From Paucibacter sediminis (lineage in GTDB: Bacteria; Pseudomonadota; Gammaproteobacteria; Burkholderiales; Burkholderiaceae_C): a DNA stretch of 64,000 nucleotides. The translations under genes and the position numbers were made by a program. Shown here piece by piece: positions 37,479 to 45,740 of this stretch. The stretch is from positions 2,336,001 through 2,400,000 of the forward strand of contig NZ_CP116346.1 in NCBI RefSeq assembly GCF_030254645.1, in the 5' to 3' direction. The notes under the pieces are model-generated. The model searched no databases, was not told the DNA's origin, and saw only the letters and a list, made by a program, of their open reading frames with translations. Each line of letters starts with the position of its first letter. Position 1 is the first letter of the stretch.

Positions 37479-39818
37479 ATGAAGACCCTTCGCCTGCAGC
37501 TCAGGTTTCTGCTTCCGCTGGCCTTGACCCTCGTGGCTGCGGCCTATGTCGCGGTGCCCCTGCTCGACCAGGTCACGCTGCGCTGGTTCTCCCGCGACCT
37601 CAACAGCCGCGGCGTGCTCGTGGCCAATGCCCTGTCCGACTCCGTCGCGGAAGCCCTGCTGGCTGGCAAGCCTGAACGGCTTGAGGCCCTGTTTGACCGC
37701 ACCATTCAGGACGAGCGCCTGTTTGCCATTGCCGTCTGCGGCGTCGACGGCCGCGTTTTGCAGAGCACACGCGCATTCCCGGCAGACCTGAGCTGCGCAC
37801 GCGGCCTGGAACTTGCAGGCCGCCCGGACCCTCGCCTGGACCTGGCTGGGGGGGCGGTCCATGTCGGCGTCCACGCAGTGATGGGGCTGCGACAGGCCGT
37901 CGAGGAGCCAGTGTCGCCTGCATCTGCCGCCGCCGAGCCTGCAGCATCCTCTTCTGAGTCGGCGGCCGAGGTCGACCCGGTACGCCCATCGCCGGAGCCC
38001 GTGCTCGTCGGCAGGCTGGTCCTGCTTCACGACCTCAGCTTTATCGAGAAGCGCAGCCAAGACACGCGCCGGTACCTGATCGGCTTCATTGCCAGCCTGG
38101 GCTTCCTAATTGCCCTCATAACGGTGATCGTCGCGCAGCTGAGCTGGCGCGGCTGGGTCAATGGCGTGCGCGCCGTGATGCGGGGCGAGGGGCTGGTCAG
38201 CCCTTTGCTACCGCCGCCCGAGCTAGCGCCTTTCGTCGACGACCTGCGCGCCAGTCTGCGCGACCTCGAGGACGAGTACCGCCGCATGCAAGGCCCCGAG
38301 GTCGACTGGACCGGCGAGCGCCTGCGGATGCTGCTGCATACGCAGCTGCGCGGCGATCAGGTCATCGTGGTGTCAAACCGTGAGCCCTACATCCATGAGC
38401 ATGGACCGGACGGCATCGTCGTGAAGCGGCCAGCCAGCGGTCTCGTGACGGCCGTGGAGCCGGTCATGCGGGCCTGCTCGGGCACCTGGATTGCGCATGG
38501 CAGTGGCAGCGCTGATCGAGACGTGGTCGACCGCGCCGATCGTGTCGGCGTGCCGCCCGGCCATCAGGACTACCAGTTGCGACGCATCTGGCTGACGCCC
38601 GAGGAGGAGCAGGGCTACTACTACGGCTTCGCCAACGAAGGCATGTGGCCGCTGTGCCATGTGGCCCACGTGAGGCCGGTATTCCGCGAATCGGATTGGG
38701 AGGCCTACAAGCAGGTCAACCAGCGTTTCGCTGATGCCGTGGTGGCCGAAGCGCGCAGCGAGGATCCTGTGGTTCTGGTGCAGGACTATCACTTCGCCTT
38801 GTTGCCGGCCATGATCCGGGCAAAGCTGCCCCAGGCCACCATCCTCACCTTCTGGCACATCCCATGGCCCAACCCGGAGTCCTTCGGCATCTGCCCATGG
38901 CGCCGGGAGATCCTGCAGGGCATGCTGGGCAGCACCATCCTTGGCTTCCATACGCGTTTTCACTGCAAGAACTTCATGGAGACCGTCGATCGCTATCTGG
39001 AGGCTCGCATCGAGGACGAGCACTCGACGATCAGCTTCCAGGACAAGGAAACCCTGGTCGAGAGCTACCCCATTTCGATCGAATGGCCTGACGAGGCCGT
39101 TGCTGCAGCTTGGCCTCCGATCGCCGAATGCCGCCGCCGCGTGTCTGAGCGCCTGCAGTTGCCGGCCGTCGTGCGGCTGGCCGTCGGCATCGACCGGTTT
39201 GACTACACCAAGGGCATCATTGAGCGGCTCAATGCCGTGGAACGAATGCTCGAGAAGGCCCCCGAATGGATCGGCCGCTTCGTGTTCGTCCAGGTGGCAG
39301 CGCCCACCCGCGCGGCGCTCGACGAGTACCGCAGCTTCCAGGAGCGTGTCGAGCGCATCACCGAGCGGATCAATTCACGCTTCTCGAGGCCTGGCTATCA
39401 ACCCATCCATCTGCTGGCCCAGCACCATGAGCCGGAAGCAGTGAATGAACTATTTCGCGCGGCTGACATCTGCGTTGTCACGAGCCTGCATGACGGCATG
39501 AACCTCGTCTGCAAGGAGTTCGTGGCCGCGCGAGATGACCAGCAAGGCGTCCTCGTGCTGAGCCGGTTTGCCGGTGCGGCTCGCGAAATGACCGAGGCGC
39601 TGATCGTGAACCCCTATCACGTCGAGGAGACGGCCGATGCATTGCTGCGCGCAGCCCTCATGCCGGCGGCCGAACAGCGTGAGCGCATGGCCAGCCTGCG
39701 CAGCACGGTGCGGGAATTCAATGTATTTCGCTGGGCCGGCCGCATGCTGTCGGACGCAGGCCGTTGGCGCCTGCGAGCGCGTGTGGAAGCCAGGGTTCGA
39801 CGGCTCGGCGAAGGGTGA
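37479..39818 (+). CDS. otsA: Membrane-anchored trehalose-6-phosphate synthase with N-terminal sensor-like region
   Basis: 779 residues from ATG 37479; ordinary OtsA has about 470. The extra N-terminus has a membrane helix (about 8–27), a periplasmic segment (28–199) rich in Ala/Pro/Glu at 145–175, a second helix (200–220) and a HAMP-like linker with acidic heptads (225–275). GT20 then starts at about 294: [74 protein letters not shown], so the catalytic Arg/Lys and UDP-glucose residues are intact. The layout copies a two-helix sensor with OtsA as output. Confidence 0.9.
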   Translation: MKTLRLQLRFLLPLALTLVAAAYVAVPLLDQVTLRWFSRDLNSRGVLVANALSDSVAEALLAGKPERLEALFDRTIQDERLFAIAVCGVDGRVLQSTRAFPADLSCARGLELAGRPDPRLDLAGGAVHVGVHAVMGLRQAVEEPVSPASAAAEPAASSSESAAEVDPVRPSPEPVLVGRLVLLHDLSFIEKRSQDTRRYLIGFIASLGFLIALITVIVAQLSWRGWVNGVRAVMRGEGLVSPLLPPPELAPFVDDLRASLRDLEDEYRRMQGPEVDWTGERLRMLLHTQLRGDQVIVVSNREPYIHEHGPDGIVVKRPASGLVTAVEPVMRACSGTWIAHGSGSADRDVVDRADRVGVPPGHQDYQLRRIWLTPEEEQGYYYGFANEGMWPLCHVAHVRPVFRESDWEAYKQVNQRFADAVVAEARSEDPVVLVQDYHFALLPAMIRAKLPQATILTFWHIPWPNPESFGICPWRREILQGMLGSTILGFHTRFHCKNFMETVDRYLEARIEDEHSTISFQDKETLVESYPISIEWPDEAVAAAWPPIAECRRRVSERLQLPAVVRLAVGIDRFDYTKGIIERLNAVERMLEKAPEWIGRFVFVQVAAPTRAALDEYRSFQERVERITERINSRFSRPGYQPIHLLAQHHEPEAVNELFRAADICVVTSLHDGMNLVCKEFVAARDDQQGVLVLSRFAGAAREMTEALIVNPYHVEETADALLRAALMPAAEQRERMASLRSTVREFNVFRWAGRMLSDAGRWRLRARVEARVRRLGEG

Positions 39819-39831
39819 GGACCGGGTCTCG

Positions 39832-40596
39832 ATGCTGCATGTCTTCAGTCCCCAGGGTGAGGCGCATCTCGCGGTCACGATGTGTGCCCGACCTCTGCTC
39901 GCTTTCGATTTCGACGGCACGCTGGCGCCCATCGTGGCCCGACCCGACCGGGCGCGCATGGCCCCTGGCGTCGCAGCGCGGCTTAGCAAGTTGTCGGAGC
40001 ATCTGCCCGTGGCCATCGTGACCGGGCGGGAAATCGCCGATGTCCGCCCCCGGTTGGGATTCGAGCCCGAGTTCATCGTTGGCAGCCATGGGGCCGAGAG
40101 CGAAGTCGGCAGTGACGATGCGCCATGGCGTTCTGCGCTACAGGACGCTCGCGTCTGGCTGCAGTCCTATCGGCCCGAGCTGCAGCAGCTCGGGGTTCAA
40201 ATGGAGGACAAGCGCCATTCCATCGCCCTGCATTACCGCCTGGCCCCGGATCCGGAACGCGCGAGCCGCAGGCTCGAAGAGATCCTGCGTGGAGCCAGCC
40301 CTGCGCTGCATGTGTTCGGCGGCAAGCGGGTCTTCAATGTCGTCGCCGCCATGGCTCCCGACAAGGCAGATGCCGTGCACCGCCTGGCCCTGCTGGCGCA
40401 ACGCGAAGCGGCGGTCTTCGTCGGCGACGACCTCAATGACGAACCCGTCTTCGAGCGCGCACCGCCAAGCTGGTTGACCATCAAGGTCGGCCGGACCGAT
40501 CCACCCTCCAGGGCACGCTTCTATCTGGACAGCCCCAACGAGATGGCCATGCTCCTGGATCGCATGATCGTCCTGCTCGGCGAGCGGAGCCCTTGA
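39832..40596 (+). CDS. otsB: Trehalose-6-phosphate phosphatase
   Basis: 254 residues from ATG 39832, 13 bp after the otsA stop. It dephosphorylates trehalose-6-phosphate to trehalose. HAD motifs: AFDFDGTLAPI (nucleophile Asp and Gly-Thr), VAIVTGREIADV, and FVGDDLNDEPVF; GSHGAE and MEDKRHSIALHYR are OtsB-specific. With otsA it completes trehalose synthesis. It is convergent with the ClC gene (10 bp apart). Confidence 0.94.
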   Translation: MLHVFSPQGEAHLAVTMCARPLLAFDFDGTLAPIVARPDRARMAPGVAARLSKLSEHLPVAIVTGREIADVRPRLGFEPEFIVGSHGAESEVGSDDAPWRSALQDARVWLQSYRPELQQLGVQMEDKRHSIALHYRLAPDPERASRRLEEILRGASPALHVFGGKRVFNVVAAMAPDKADAVHRLALLAQREAAVFVGDDLNDEPVFERAPPSWLTIKVGRTDPPSRARFYLDSPNEMAMLLDRMIVLLGERSP

Positions 40597-40606
40597 CGAT
40601 TGTTGG

Positions 40607-41947
40607 CTACGCGGCCGCTGACTCGCGCTGTACCGGGGCAGCATCAAGGCGGCAAAGTTGCGCCTGTGCAAGCGCCGAGTACAAGGGCACGCTGATCCAG
40701 CGCGAGATCAGGTTGGCGCCGAGCGCACCGGTCATCAGGCTCAGCACCATGGCATGACCATCGACCATTTCCATCACGATGATGAAGGCCGTCAACGGCG
40801 CCTGGGTCACGGCCGCGAGGAAGGCCGCCATGCCGATCGCGATCAGTGGCGCCGAGCCCTCGTGCATGCCGGCCAGCAGCGCCATGTCATTGCCGATGCC
40901 GGCACCGATGGCCAGCGAGGGCGCGAAGATGCCGCCAGGTACGCCTGACCAGACCGCCAGCCAGGTCGCGACGAGTCTCAGCGTGACATAGAGCATGGGC
41001 ATGTCCATATGGCCTTCAACCAGGCGGCGCGTGTAGCCGTAGCCACTTCCGAAGGTGGCACCATCGCTCACCAGTCCGACCACCGCAACGACCAGCCCGC
41101 AGGCAGCCGCGAAGCGGATCGGATGGCGGTGCTTGAGGCGGCTGAAGTAATCCTGGCCGCCGACCATGCTTGTGTGGAGCAGTCGCGAGAACAGGCCGCC
41201 GGTCAGGCCACAGCCCAGCACCACCAGCAGACCGGGCAGCAGGTAGTGCCAGCTCAGCAGCCCCACATGGATTTCGCCAAAATAGCTGGCATTGCCATAG
41301 GCCGAAACGGCCATCAGGCCAGCCAGCACGATGGCGGCCACGATGAGCCCGCTGTTGCGCTCCTCCAGCTTGCGTGACAATTCCTCGATGGCGAACATCA
41401 CGCCGGCGAGCGGCGCATTGAAAGCGGCTGCAATGCCCGCGGCCCCTCCGGCCACCAGCAGGCCGTGGTGGTTGATCGCTGAACGCTCAGGCAGCCAGCG
41501 GCCAGCATGTTGCATCACGCCGGCGGCAATCTGGACCGAGGGGCCTTCTCGCCCTATGGCCAGACCGCCGAGCAAGCCGCCTGCAGTCAAGAGGATCTTG
41601 GCCATGCTCAATCGCAAGGACACGAACAAGGAGCAACGTTCGCGATCGACCATGGGCGACAGGGCAGCCATCACCTGAGGAATGCCCGACCCGGACGCGC
41701 CCGGCGCAAAGCGGCGCGTCAGCCAGACGAGGCTCGCCGTGCATGCCGGAACCCAGACGAGCGGCAGCCACGGGCTCCAGCTCCTGAGTGCAAAGAATCC
41801 GCCCAGCGCCTGTTCACTGAGCCAGGTGAAGGCCACCACGGCCAGGCCGGCGCCTGCCGCATAGGCCAGCACGACGACGCGGCCCACCCACTGACGCCAG
41901 TCGGCGAGGTCACGGCGAAGTGCCGTCACGAAGTCAGGTTGTTGCAT
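40607..41947 (-). CDS. ClC-family chloride channel / H+ antiporter
   Basis: 446 residues from ATG 41947 (MQQPDF). Around a dozen membrane segments. ClC selectivity motifs are all present: GSGIP (GASGSGIPQVMA), GREGPSVQIAAG with the gating Glu, FNAPLAGVMFAIEE, and GVPGGIFAPSLAIG. Retention of the gating Glu fits either a channel or a 2Cl-/H+ exchanger; the proton Glu position would decide. It is divergent from the OmpA-like lipoprotein, and their shared region holds motif site 2. Role in acid or osmotic stress is inference. Confidence 0.93.
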   Translation of the reverse strand: MQQPDFVTALRRDLADWRQWVGRVVVLAYAAGAGLAVVAFTWLSEQALGGFFALRSWSPWLPLVWVPACTASLVWLTRRFAPGASGSGIPQVMAALSPMVDRERCSLFVSLRLSMAKILLTAGGLLGGLAIGREGPSVQIAAGVMQHAGRWLPERSAINHHGLLVAGGAAGIAAAFNAPLAGVMFAIEELSRKLEERNSGLIVAAIVLAGLMAVSAYGNASYFGEIHVGLLSWHYLLPGLLVVLGCGLTGGLFSRLLHTSMVGGQDYFSRLKHRHPIRFAAACGLVVAVVGLVSDGATFGSGYGYTRRLVEGHMDMPMLYVTLRLVATWLAVWSGVPGGIFAPSLAIGAGIGNDMALLAGMHEGSAPLIAIGMAAFLAAVTQAPLTAFIIVMEMVDGHAMVLSLMTGALGANLISRWISVPLYSALAQAQLCRLDAAPVQRESAAA

Positions 41948-42038
41948 GGGCGGCACTAGCGTCCTGTAGTTGCAGGGCTCCGTTGCGGAGCCCTTCACGA
42001 CATGCACATGTCTTGCCTTCGGCAACAAAAGCAATAAC

Positions 42039-42058
42039 ATTGGCACAAATGCAATTAG
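42039..42058. promoter_or_regulatory. Recurrent ACAAATG(T/C)A motif, site 2 (ClC/ompA-like divergent region)
   Basis: CATTGGCACAAATGCAATTA, about 70 bp before the OmpA-like ATG. It matches site 1 over 12 consecutive bases (ATTGGCACAAAT) plus the following G. Its place between two divergent genes would allow control of both. Confidence 0.55.
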
Positions 42059-42123
42059 TGTAAGCTTGCGCGCCGGCCGATCGAGCGCCGGTCAAGACAA
42101 CCAAACAAACTACTGGAGACATC

Positions 42124-42660
42124 GTGCGTCGTTCACTACTCATCCTTGGCCTGATCTCAGCCCTTCTGGCTGCCTGCTCGAGCACCCCAGTCGCAACTCC
42201 GGCGCCCCCAACCCCTGTGGCGCCGGCTCCGGCGGCGGCACCGCCAGCCCCTGCACCCAAAGCCGCGCCTGCACCGGTGGCGGTGTCGCGCATCGTGCCC
42301 CTGCACCTGGATCCCAGCAGCGCGCTCAGCCGGGAGCACAGCGTCTTCTTTGACTTCGACAGTTCGATCATCGGCAGCGACTACGCTGGCGTGACCGAGC
42401 GTCATGGTCATTACCTGGCGCAGCAGGGCAATCTGAAGGTGACCGTTCAGGGAAATACTGACGAACGCGGCGGGAGCGAGTACAACCTGGCTCTGGGCCA
42501 GCGCCGCGCGGAAGCCGTGAAGTCGGCGCTGAAGCTGATGGGCGCCAAGGACGCGCAGATTGAAGCCGTCAGTTTCGGCAAGGAGAAGCCCGTCGCCATG
42601 GGTCACGACGAAGCAGCATGGCGCCAGAACCGGCGCGCGGACATCGTCTATCTGAAGTAA
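42124..42660 (+). CDS. Pal/OmpA-family outer-membrane lipoprotein
   Basis: 178 residues. The signal peptide MRRSLLILGLISALLAAC ends in a lipobox (LLAAC|SS). An Ala/Pro-rich linker (about 22–60) spans from the membrane. The OmpA domain then follows (VFFDFDSSIIGSDYAGVTERHGHYL; VTVQGNTDERGGSEYNLALGQRRAEAVKSAL; RADIVYLK) and should bind peptidoglycan. It is like Pal but stands away from tol genes, so is more likely a stress-linked paralogue. A strong terminator lies downstream. Confidence 0.9.
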   Translation: MRRSLLILGLISALLAACSSTPVATPAPPTPVAPAPAAAPPAPAPKAAPAPVAVSRIVPLHLDPSSALSREHSVFFDFDSSIIGSDYAGVTERHGHYLAQQGNLKVTVQGNTDERGGSEYNLALGQRRAEAVKSALKLMGAKDAQIEAVSFGKEKPVAMGHDEAAWRQNRRADIVYLK

Positions 42661-42735
42661 TGCGTGAGGCAGCCTCGCGATGACTCGAGCCTTCGCGAAG
42701 CGGGTCTCCCGCAGTGGGAGTCCTAACGGGATTTG

Positions 42736-42761
42736 GGCGCCTCTTGGGGCGCCATTTTTTT
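42736..42761 (+). terminator. Rho-independent terminator after the OmpA-like lipoprotein
   Basis: GGCGCC (42736–42741) and GGCGCC (42748–42753) form a stem with a 6-nt loop, followed by seven Ts. It separates the lipoprotein from the MarR gene starting 19 bp later. Confidence 0.92.
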
Positions 42762-42779
42762 GCCGAATATGATCTGCGT

Positions 42780-43283
42780 ATGACGAAGAAGGCACGTACC
42801 CGACTCAGTAATCCCGACGTCGAAGACGAGGCGGCGATTCGTGTGTTGCGGCAGTTCAGGCAGATCTTTAATGCCGTCAAGACGCACTTTCAGCGCGTCG
42901 AGAAGAAGGTGGGCCTCGGCGGCGCGCAGCTGTGGGCACTGGGCGTCATCCGAGACCGGCCGGACATTGGCATGGGCGAACTTGGCAAAGCCTTGAACAT
43001 TCATCAGTCCACGGCAAGCAACCTGGTGAAGTCGCTGGTAGAGCGCGATCTGGTTGTCGCCGCCAAGACCGGCAGCGATCGTCGGGCCGTCAGCCTGCGA
43101 CTGCTGCCGGAAGGTGCGAAGCTGCTGAAGCGCAGCCCCGGTCCCTTTACGGGCGTGTTGCCGGAGGCGCTCGCCGCTCTCGATGCAGAGTCGCTCGAGC
43201 GGCTGGAAGCGGATCTGGCGCGTCTGATCGATGTGCTGCACGCCGACGAGCGCGGCGGAAATATTCCCCTCGGCAATCTCTGA
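42780..43283 (+). CDS. MarR-family transcriptional regulator
   Basis: 167 residues from ATG 42780. Winged HTH core: ALGVIRDRPDIGMGELGKALNIHQSTASNLVKSLVERDLVV followed by the wing KTGSDRRAVSLRLLPEGAKLL with the conserved Asp-Arg-Arg. The C-terminus DERGGNIPLGNL is unusual. It is flanked by three copies of an ACAAATGYA motif, one of them a perfect palindrome 55 bp downstream, which is the type of site MarR dimers bind. No ligand can be inferred. Confidence 0.9.
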   Translation: MTKKARTRLSNPDVEDEAAIRVLRQFRQIFNAVKTHFQRVEKKVGLGGAQLWALGVIRDRPDIGMGELGKALNIHQSTASNLVKSLVERDLVVAAKTGSDRRAVSLRLLPEGAKLLKRSPGPFTGVLPEALAALDAESLERLEADLARLIDVLHADERGGNIPLGNL

Positions 43284-43335
43284 GTGCCCCGCAAGCTCGG
43301 CGGCTGCCTGCGGTGAGCGCCACCGCTGACCTGCT

Positions 43336-43357
43336 ACATTTGTACAAATGCATTTTT
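43336..43357. promoter_or_regulatory. Recurrent ACAAATG(T/C)A motif, site 3 (palindromic form, upstream of uspA-like gene)
   Basis: Contains ATTTGTACAAAT, a perfect 12-bp palindrome, extended to TACATTTGTACAAATGCA with one mismatch. The right half matches sites 1 and 2. It lies about 75–95 bp before the UspA-like ATG and 55 bp after the MarR stop, consistent with an operator. Confidence 0.6.
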
Positions 43358-43431
43358 GCAGAGCGCCGCGACCCTGTGTCGCAGAGGCCGCATGCTCAGC
43401 AGCCATTGATCATCGCTAGAGGCCTGGGACC

Positions 43432-43929
43432 ATGTTCGCGAGGATTCTTGTCGCCGTCGGTTTCGGTCGCAGCACAGGCGTCGCTGTCGAAGATGGACTG
43501 CGCCTGGCGGCCGAATTGAATGCGCAGGTCACTTTTGTTCACGTCGTGACGTCATTCGATCTGCCGATTGTCGAGGCCCCTGCCCAGGCCTACCTCACGC
43601 CCGATGAATTGCGCGCTGGGCTGGGTGCCGCCGCGGCGGCCGTCCTCGCTTCCGCAATGGCGCAAGCGAAGGCGCACGGCATTGACGCCAGGTGCGCCGC
43701 AATCAGTGGCGTCTCGATTGCCCGGCCTCTTTCCGAATTCGCGCGCGAAGAAGGCTGTGAGTTCATCGTTGCCGGCTCCAGCGAGCGCACTTGGTGGCGC
43801 CGATTGTTCGGCACCTCAGTTGCCAGCACCCTGGCAGACATCACCGATATGCCCATCTGGGTGAGTAGTCAACATCCCTGGCGGGAGGGCGGCAACTTTG
43901 CATCGCGGCGGGCGCTGGCACCTAGGTGA
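43432..43929 (+). CDS. Universal stress protein, UspA family
   Basis: 165 residues. UspA fold with the ATP-binding signature near the C-terminus: EFIVAGSSERTWWRRLFGTSVASTLADITDMPIWV (G-2x-G-9x-G-S/T-like). The N-terminus ILVAVGFGRSTGVAVEDGLRLA matches the family's first strand. The last ~12 codons (NFASRRALAPR) lie in DNA that is a copy of the region before the antiporter at 46384, so the tail was probably replaced by the duplication. Confidence 0.9.
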   Translation: MFARILVAVGFGRSTGVAVEDGLRLAAELNAQVTFVHVVTSFDLPIVEAPAQAYLTPDELRAGLGAAAAAVLASAMAQAKAHGIDARCAAISGVSIARPLSEFAREEGCEFIVAGSSERTWWRRLFGTSVASTLADITDMPIWVSSQHPWREGGNFASRRALAPR

Positions 43930-44098
43930 GCCCTCAGCTGGCTACGCTCCCGCCTGGTACTGAGCCTATCCCCGGGGCAGCAGGTTGCTCGCGCTGGTCG
44001 GGCCACCACGCGGTGCTGTCATGACCAGGCACCCGGTGCCCGATCAGACCATTCAGTACTTTGCACTCGCCGTCTTTGTGCTGACGCTGGCACATACC
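43893..44098 (+). repeat. Direct repeat, left copy (partner at 46384–46588)
   Basis: Roughly 206 bp that align almost throughout with 46384–46588. Shared stretches include GAGCCCTCAGCTGGCTAC, GGGGCAGCAGGT, CGCGCTGGTCGGGCC and CCCGATCAGACCATTCAGTA. The copy carries the end of the UspA gene, the leader and the first 26 codons of an antiporter-like gene. It and its partner flank the MBL–peroxiredoxin–TetR genes. Confidence 0.85.
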
Positions 44099-44107
44099 GG
44101 GCAATGA
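44021..44107 (+). pseudogene. Remnant of a putative Na+/H+ antiporter gene (N-terminal 28 codons)
   Basis: MTRHPVPDQTIQYFALAVFVLTLAHT is close to the start of the intact antiporter at 46517 (MQPTPDQTIQYLALAIFVLALAHT) but ends in GQ and a stop. The remaining ~390 codons are missing. The next frame, 44104, matches the intact gene's downstream neighbour, so an internal deletion joined the two ends. Confidence 0.8.
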
Positions 44108-44280
44108 TGCTGAACATGCTGGCGTTGCTCGGCGTGCTGTTGACGGCGCTCTATTTCATCGGACTGGCCGCGGTGGCTCTTGCAATCCCCGAGAGGGCGG
44201 GACGATTCTTGGCGAGCTTCGCGGAGACTCCAATTGCGCACTTCGTCGAAATGACCCTTCGCCTGAGGTCTCCGAGCTGA
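44104..44280 (+). pseudogene. Truncated copy of the small membrane protein that follows the antiporter
   Basis: 58 residues. LLGVLLTALYFIGLAAVALAIPERAGRFLASFAETPIAHFVEMTLRLRSPS aligns with the first third of the protein at 47776 (VLLTGSYFVGLAVLAVMAPAKARRFLSGFAGSALAHYAELSPRL). It then stops, so about 75 C-terminal residues are lost. One membrane helix and the amphipathic RFLASFA segment remain. It might still be translated, but is probably non-functional. Confidence 0.7.
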
Positions 44281-44328
44281 GACGGCGAGGAGAGGCTCTT
44301 CATGAACTTTCCGAGGTCCACAATAAGT

Positions 44329-45078
44329 TCAGCTGGACGTGCCGGCGGAACGTTTGCCACTGCCTTGACGCAGGCGGTTGGCGTGCCGCCGCACTTCGCT
44401 TGCCGGCAATGGTCCGCCGTGCCCCATGAAGAAGTGGAGGGAACCTTCCGCTGTCAAGCGATCCAGGGCGTCGGCAACACGCGATGGGTCGTCTTCGAAA
44501 GGCGGGCGCTTCGCCCGGCCCGTCAGCGCGATCCCGCCGAGGAGAATTCCGGATGAGATGAGATCGCCGACAAGCGCCTGGCCATCGTCAAGCGCGACAC
44601 TCAACGATCCGCAGGTATGGCCGGGTGTGGAAACAACCGTACCGGCGACGCCATACGGCCGCAGGTCCAGCGTCTGGTTTCCCGAGAGCAGGATGTCTGG
44701 CTCAAAGGGCTCGTAGGCACGTTGGATCAGGCCGGTGCGATAGAAGAGCCGGCCGAATGCCCCAGTTGCACAGAACGTCATCCGCTTGTGCTGCCTGTAG
44801 TGATCCAGATCGCCCTGATGTGCACAGACGGGAGCCCCGGTCAGCGCCCGGATCCTGCCTGCATTGCCGGCATGGTCAATATGGGCGTGCGTGACCACGA
44901 TCAGCTTGACGTCCGACCAAGCCAGATTCCGCGCCCGTAACGCTTGCTCCACGACATCCTGAGTGTCAGGTAGACCGGCGTCGACCAAGATTGCGCCGTC
45001 AGTGCCCAGCACAAGATGCGCGTTCACGAGTCCGAAGGGAAGGATGGGAATGCGCACGACTTCCTGACGCACTCTCAT
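44329..45078 (-). CDS. Metallo-beta-lactamase-fold hydrolase
   Basis: 249 residues from ATG 45078. MBL motifs: VTHAHIDHAGNAGRI (HxHxDH metal site), VVSTPGHTCGSLSVAL (third His), ALVGDLI (bridging Asp), and FFMGHGGPLP (last His), so two zinc or iron ions can bind. It may be a glyoxalase-II-like or quinolone-signal-type hydrolase; the substrate is unknown. It overlaps the peroxiredoxin-like gene by 4 bp, forming a two-gene operon. Confidence 0.88.
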   Translation of the reverse strand: MRVRQEVVRIPILPFGLVNAHLVLGTDGAILVDAGLPDTQDVVEQALRARNLAWSDVKLIVVTHAHIDHAGNAGRIRALTGAPVCAHQGDLDHYRQHKRMTFCATGAFGRLFYRTGLIQRAYEPFEPDILLSGNQTLDLRPYGVAGTVVSTPGHTCGSLSVALDDGQALVGDLISSGILLGGIALTGRAKRPPFEDDPSRVADALDRLTAEGSLHFFMGHGGPLPASEVRRHANRLRQGSGKRSAGTSS

Positions 45079-45647
45079 GCCGTGCCTTCCACGGAGCCAT
45101 TGCCAGTGCTCGGCAGCCTTCCATGAACCCATGAGGTGACTTCGCTGAGTGGGACGTGTTCCGCGGCGGCACGCGCGTAGAAGGCGCGCTCGATGCGGCC
45201 GTCCGCGCCTATGAGAAAGTCTGCGGGCATTCTGTCGATGGGGCCATCCACGCGTCCGGGCAAGAAGCCCCGGAAGAAGGCGCGGAAGGCATGGAACACG
45301 TTGGCTGGGGCCAGCAGCCCCGCCCAGCTCCGTTCAACGCCATAGAGACGGTAGAGATGCATCTCCGGGTCTGGAATGAGGGAAAACGGCGAGTCCTGTC
45401 GACCCACGTACTCCCCCATGCTCTCGGCGCTGGACTGGAAGACGACCAGCATGACGAGCCCCGCTCTCGCCAAACGCTCATGCGCAAGCACCATATCGCG
45501 CACCCTGAGGTTGCACATCGGGCAAGACGCGTAGCGCATGAACGAAAGGAGTACCGGCCGCCCCTTGAAGTCAGAGAGTCGGATGGACTGGCCGAACATA
45601 TCGGCGGTGACGAACTCAGGCGCCAAGGCGCCCTCTTGAAGTGGCAT
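45075..45647 (-). CDS. Peroxiredoxin-like / AhpC-TSA family protein
   Basis: 190 residues from ATG 45647 (a GAGG at good spacing favours it over ATG 45659). Thioredoxin-like fold: SDFKGRPVLLSFMRYASCPMCNLRVRDMV holds a CPMC (CxxC) pair where AhpC enzymes have the peroxidatic Cys. RMPADFLIGADGRIERAFY is the cis-Pro region. It may detoxify peroxides or act as a disulphide reductase. The promoter lies among three palindromes shared with the divergent TetR gene, its probable repressor. Confidence 0.82.
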   Translation of the reverse strand: MPLQEGALAPEFVTADMFGQSIRLSDFKGRPVLLSFMRYASCPMCNLRVRDMVLAHERLARAGLVMLVVFQSSAESMGEYVGRQDSPFSLIPDPEMHLYRLYGVERSWAGLLAPANVFHAFRAFFRGFLPGRVDGPIDRMPADFLIGADGRIERAFYARAAAEHVPLSEVTSWVHGRLPSTGNGSVEGTA

Positions 45648-45660
45648 GGTCAACCTCATT

Positions 45661-45726
45661 TGGACGATCGACCAATATTATCAGGACGACTGTCCAAATT
45701 GCAATCAACTTTTGGACGATCGTCCA
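45661..45726. promoter_or_regulatory. Three palindromic operators between peroxiredoxin and tetR genes
   Basis: TGGACGATCGACCA (45661–45674), AGGACGACTGTCCA (45683–45696) and TGGACGATCGTCCA (45713–45726, a perfect palindrome). They fill the divergent promoter and end 14 bp before the tetR ATG. The consensus GGNCGAYYGNCC resembles that before the tetR at 34030, in keeping with related DNA-binding domains. Confidence 0.8.
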
Positions 45727-45740
45727 GATACAATTCGCCC

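Noticed and set aside
37422-42058. Sigma-54 promoters suggested by TGGCAC in motif sites 1 and 2
   Set aside because: The -12 GC is missing at the right spacing (TAGT and CAAT instead of TTGC), and site 3 lacks TGGCAC. The palindromic reading explains all three sites better.
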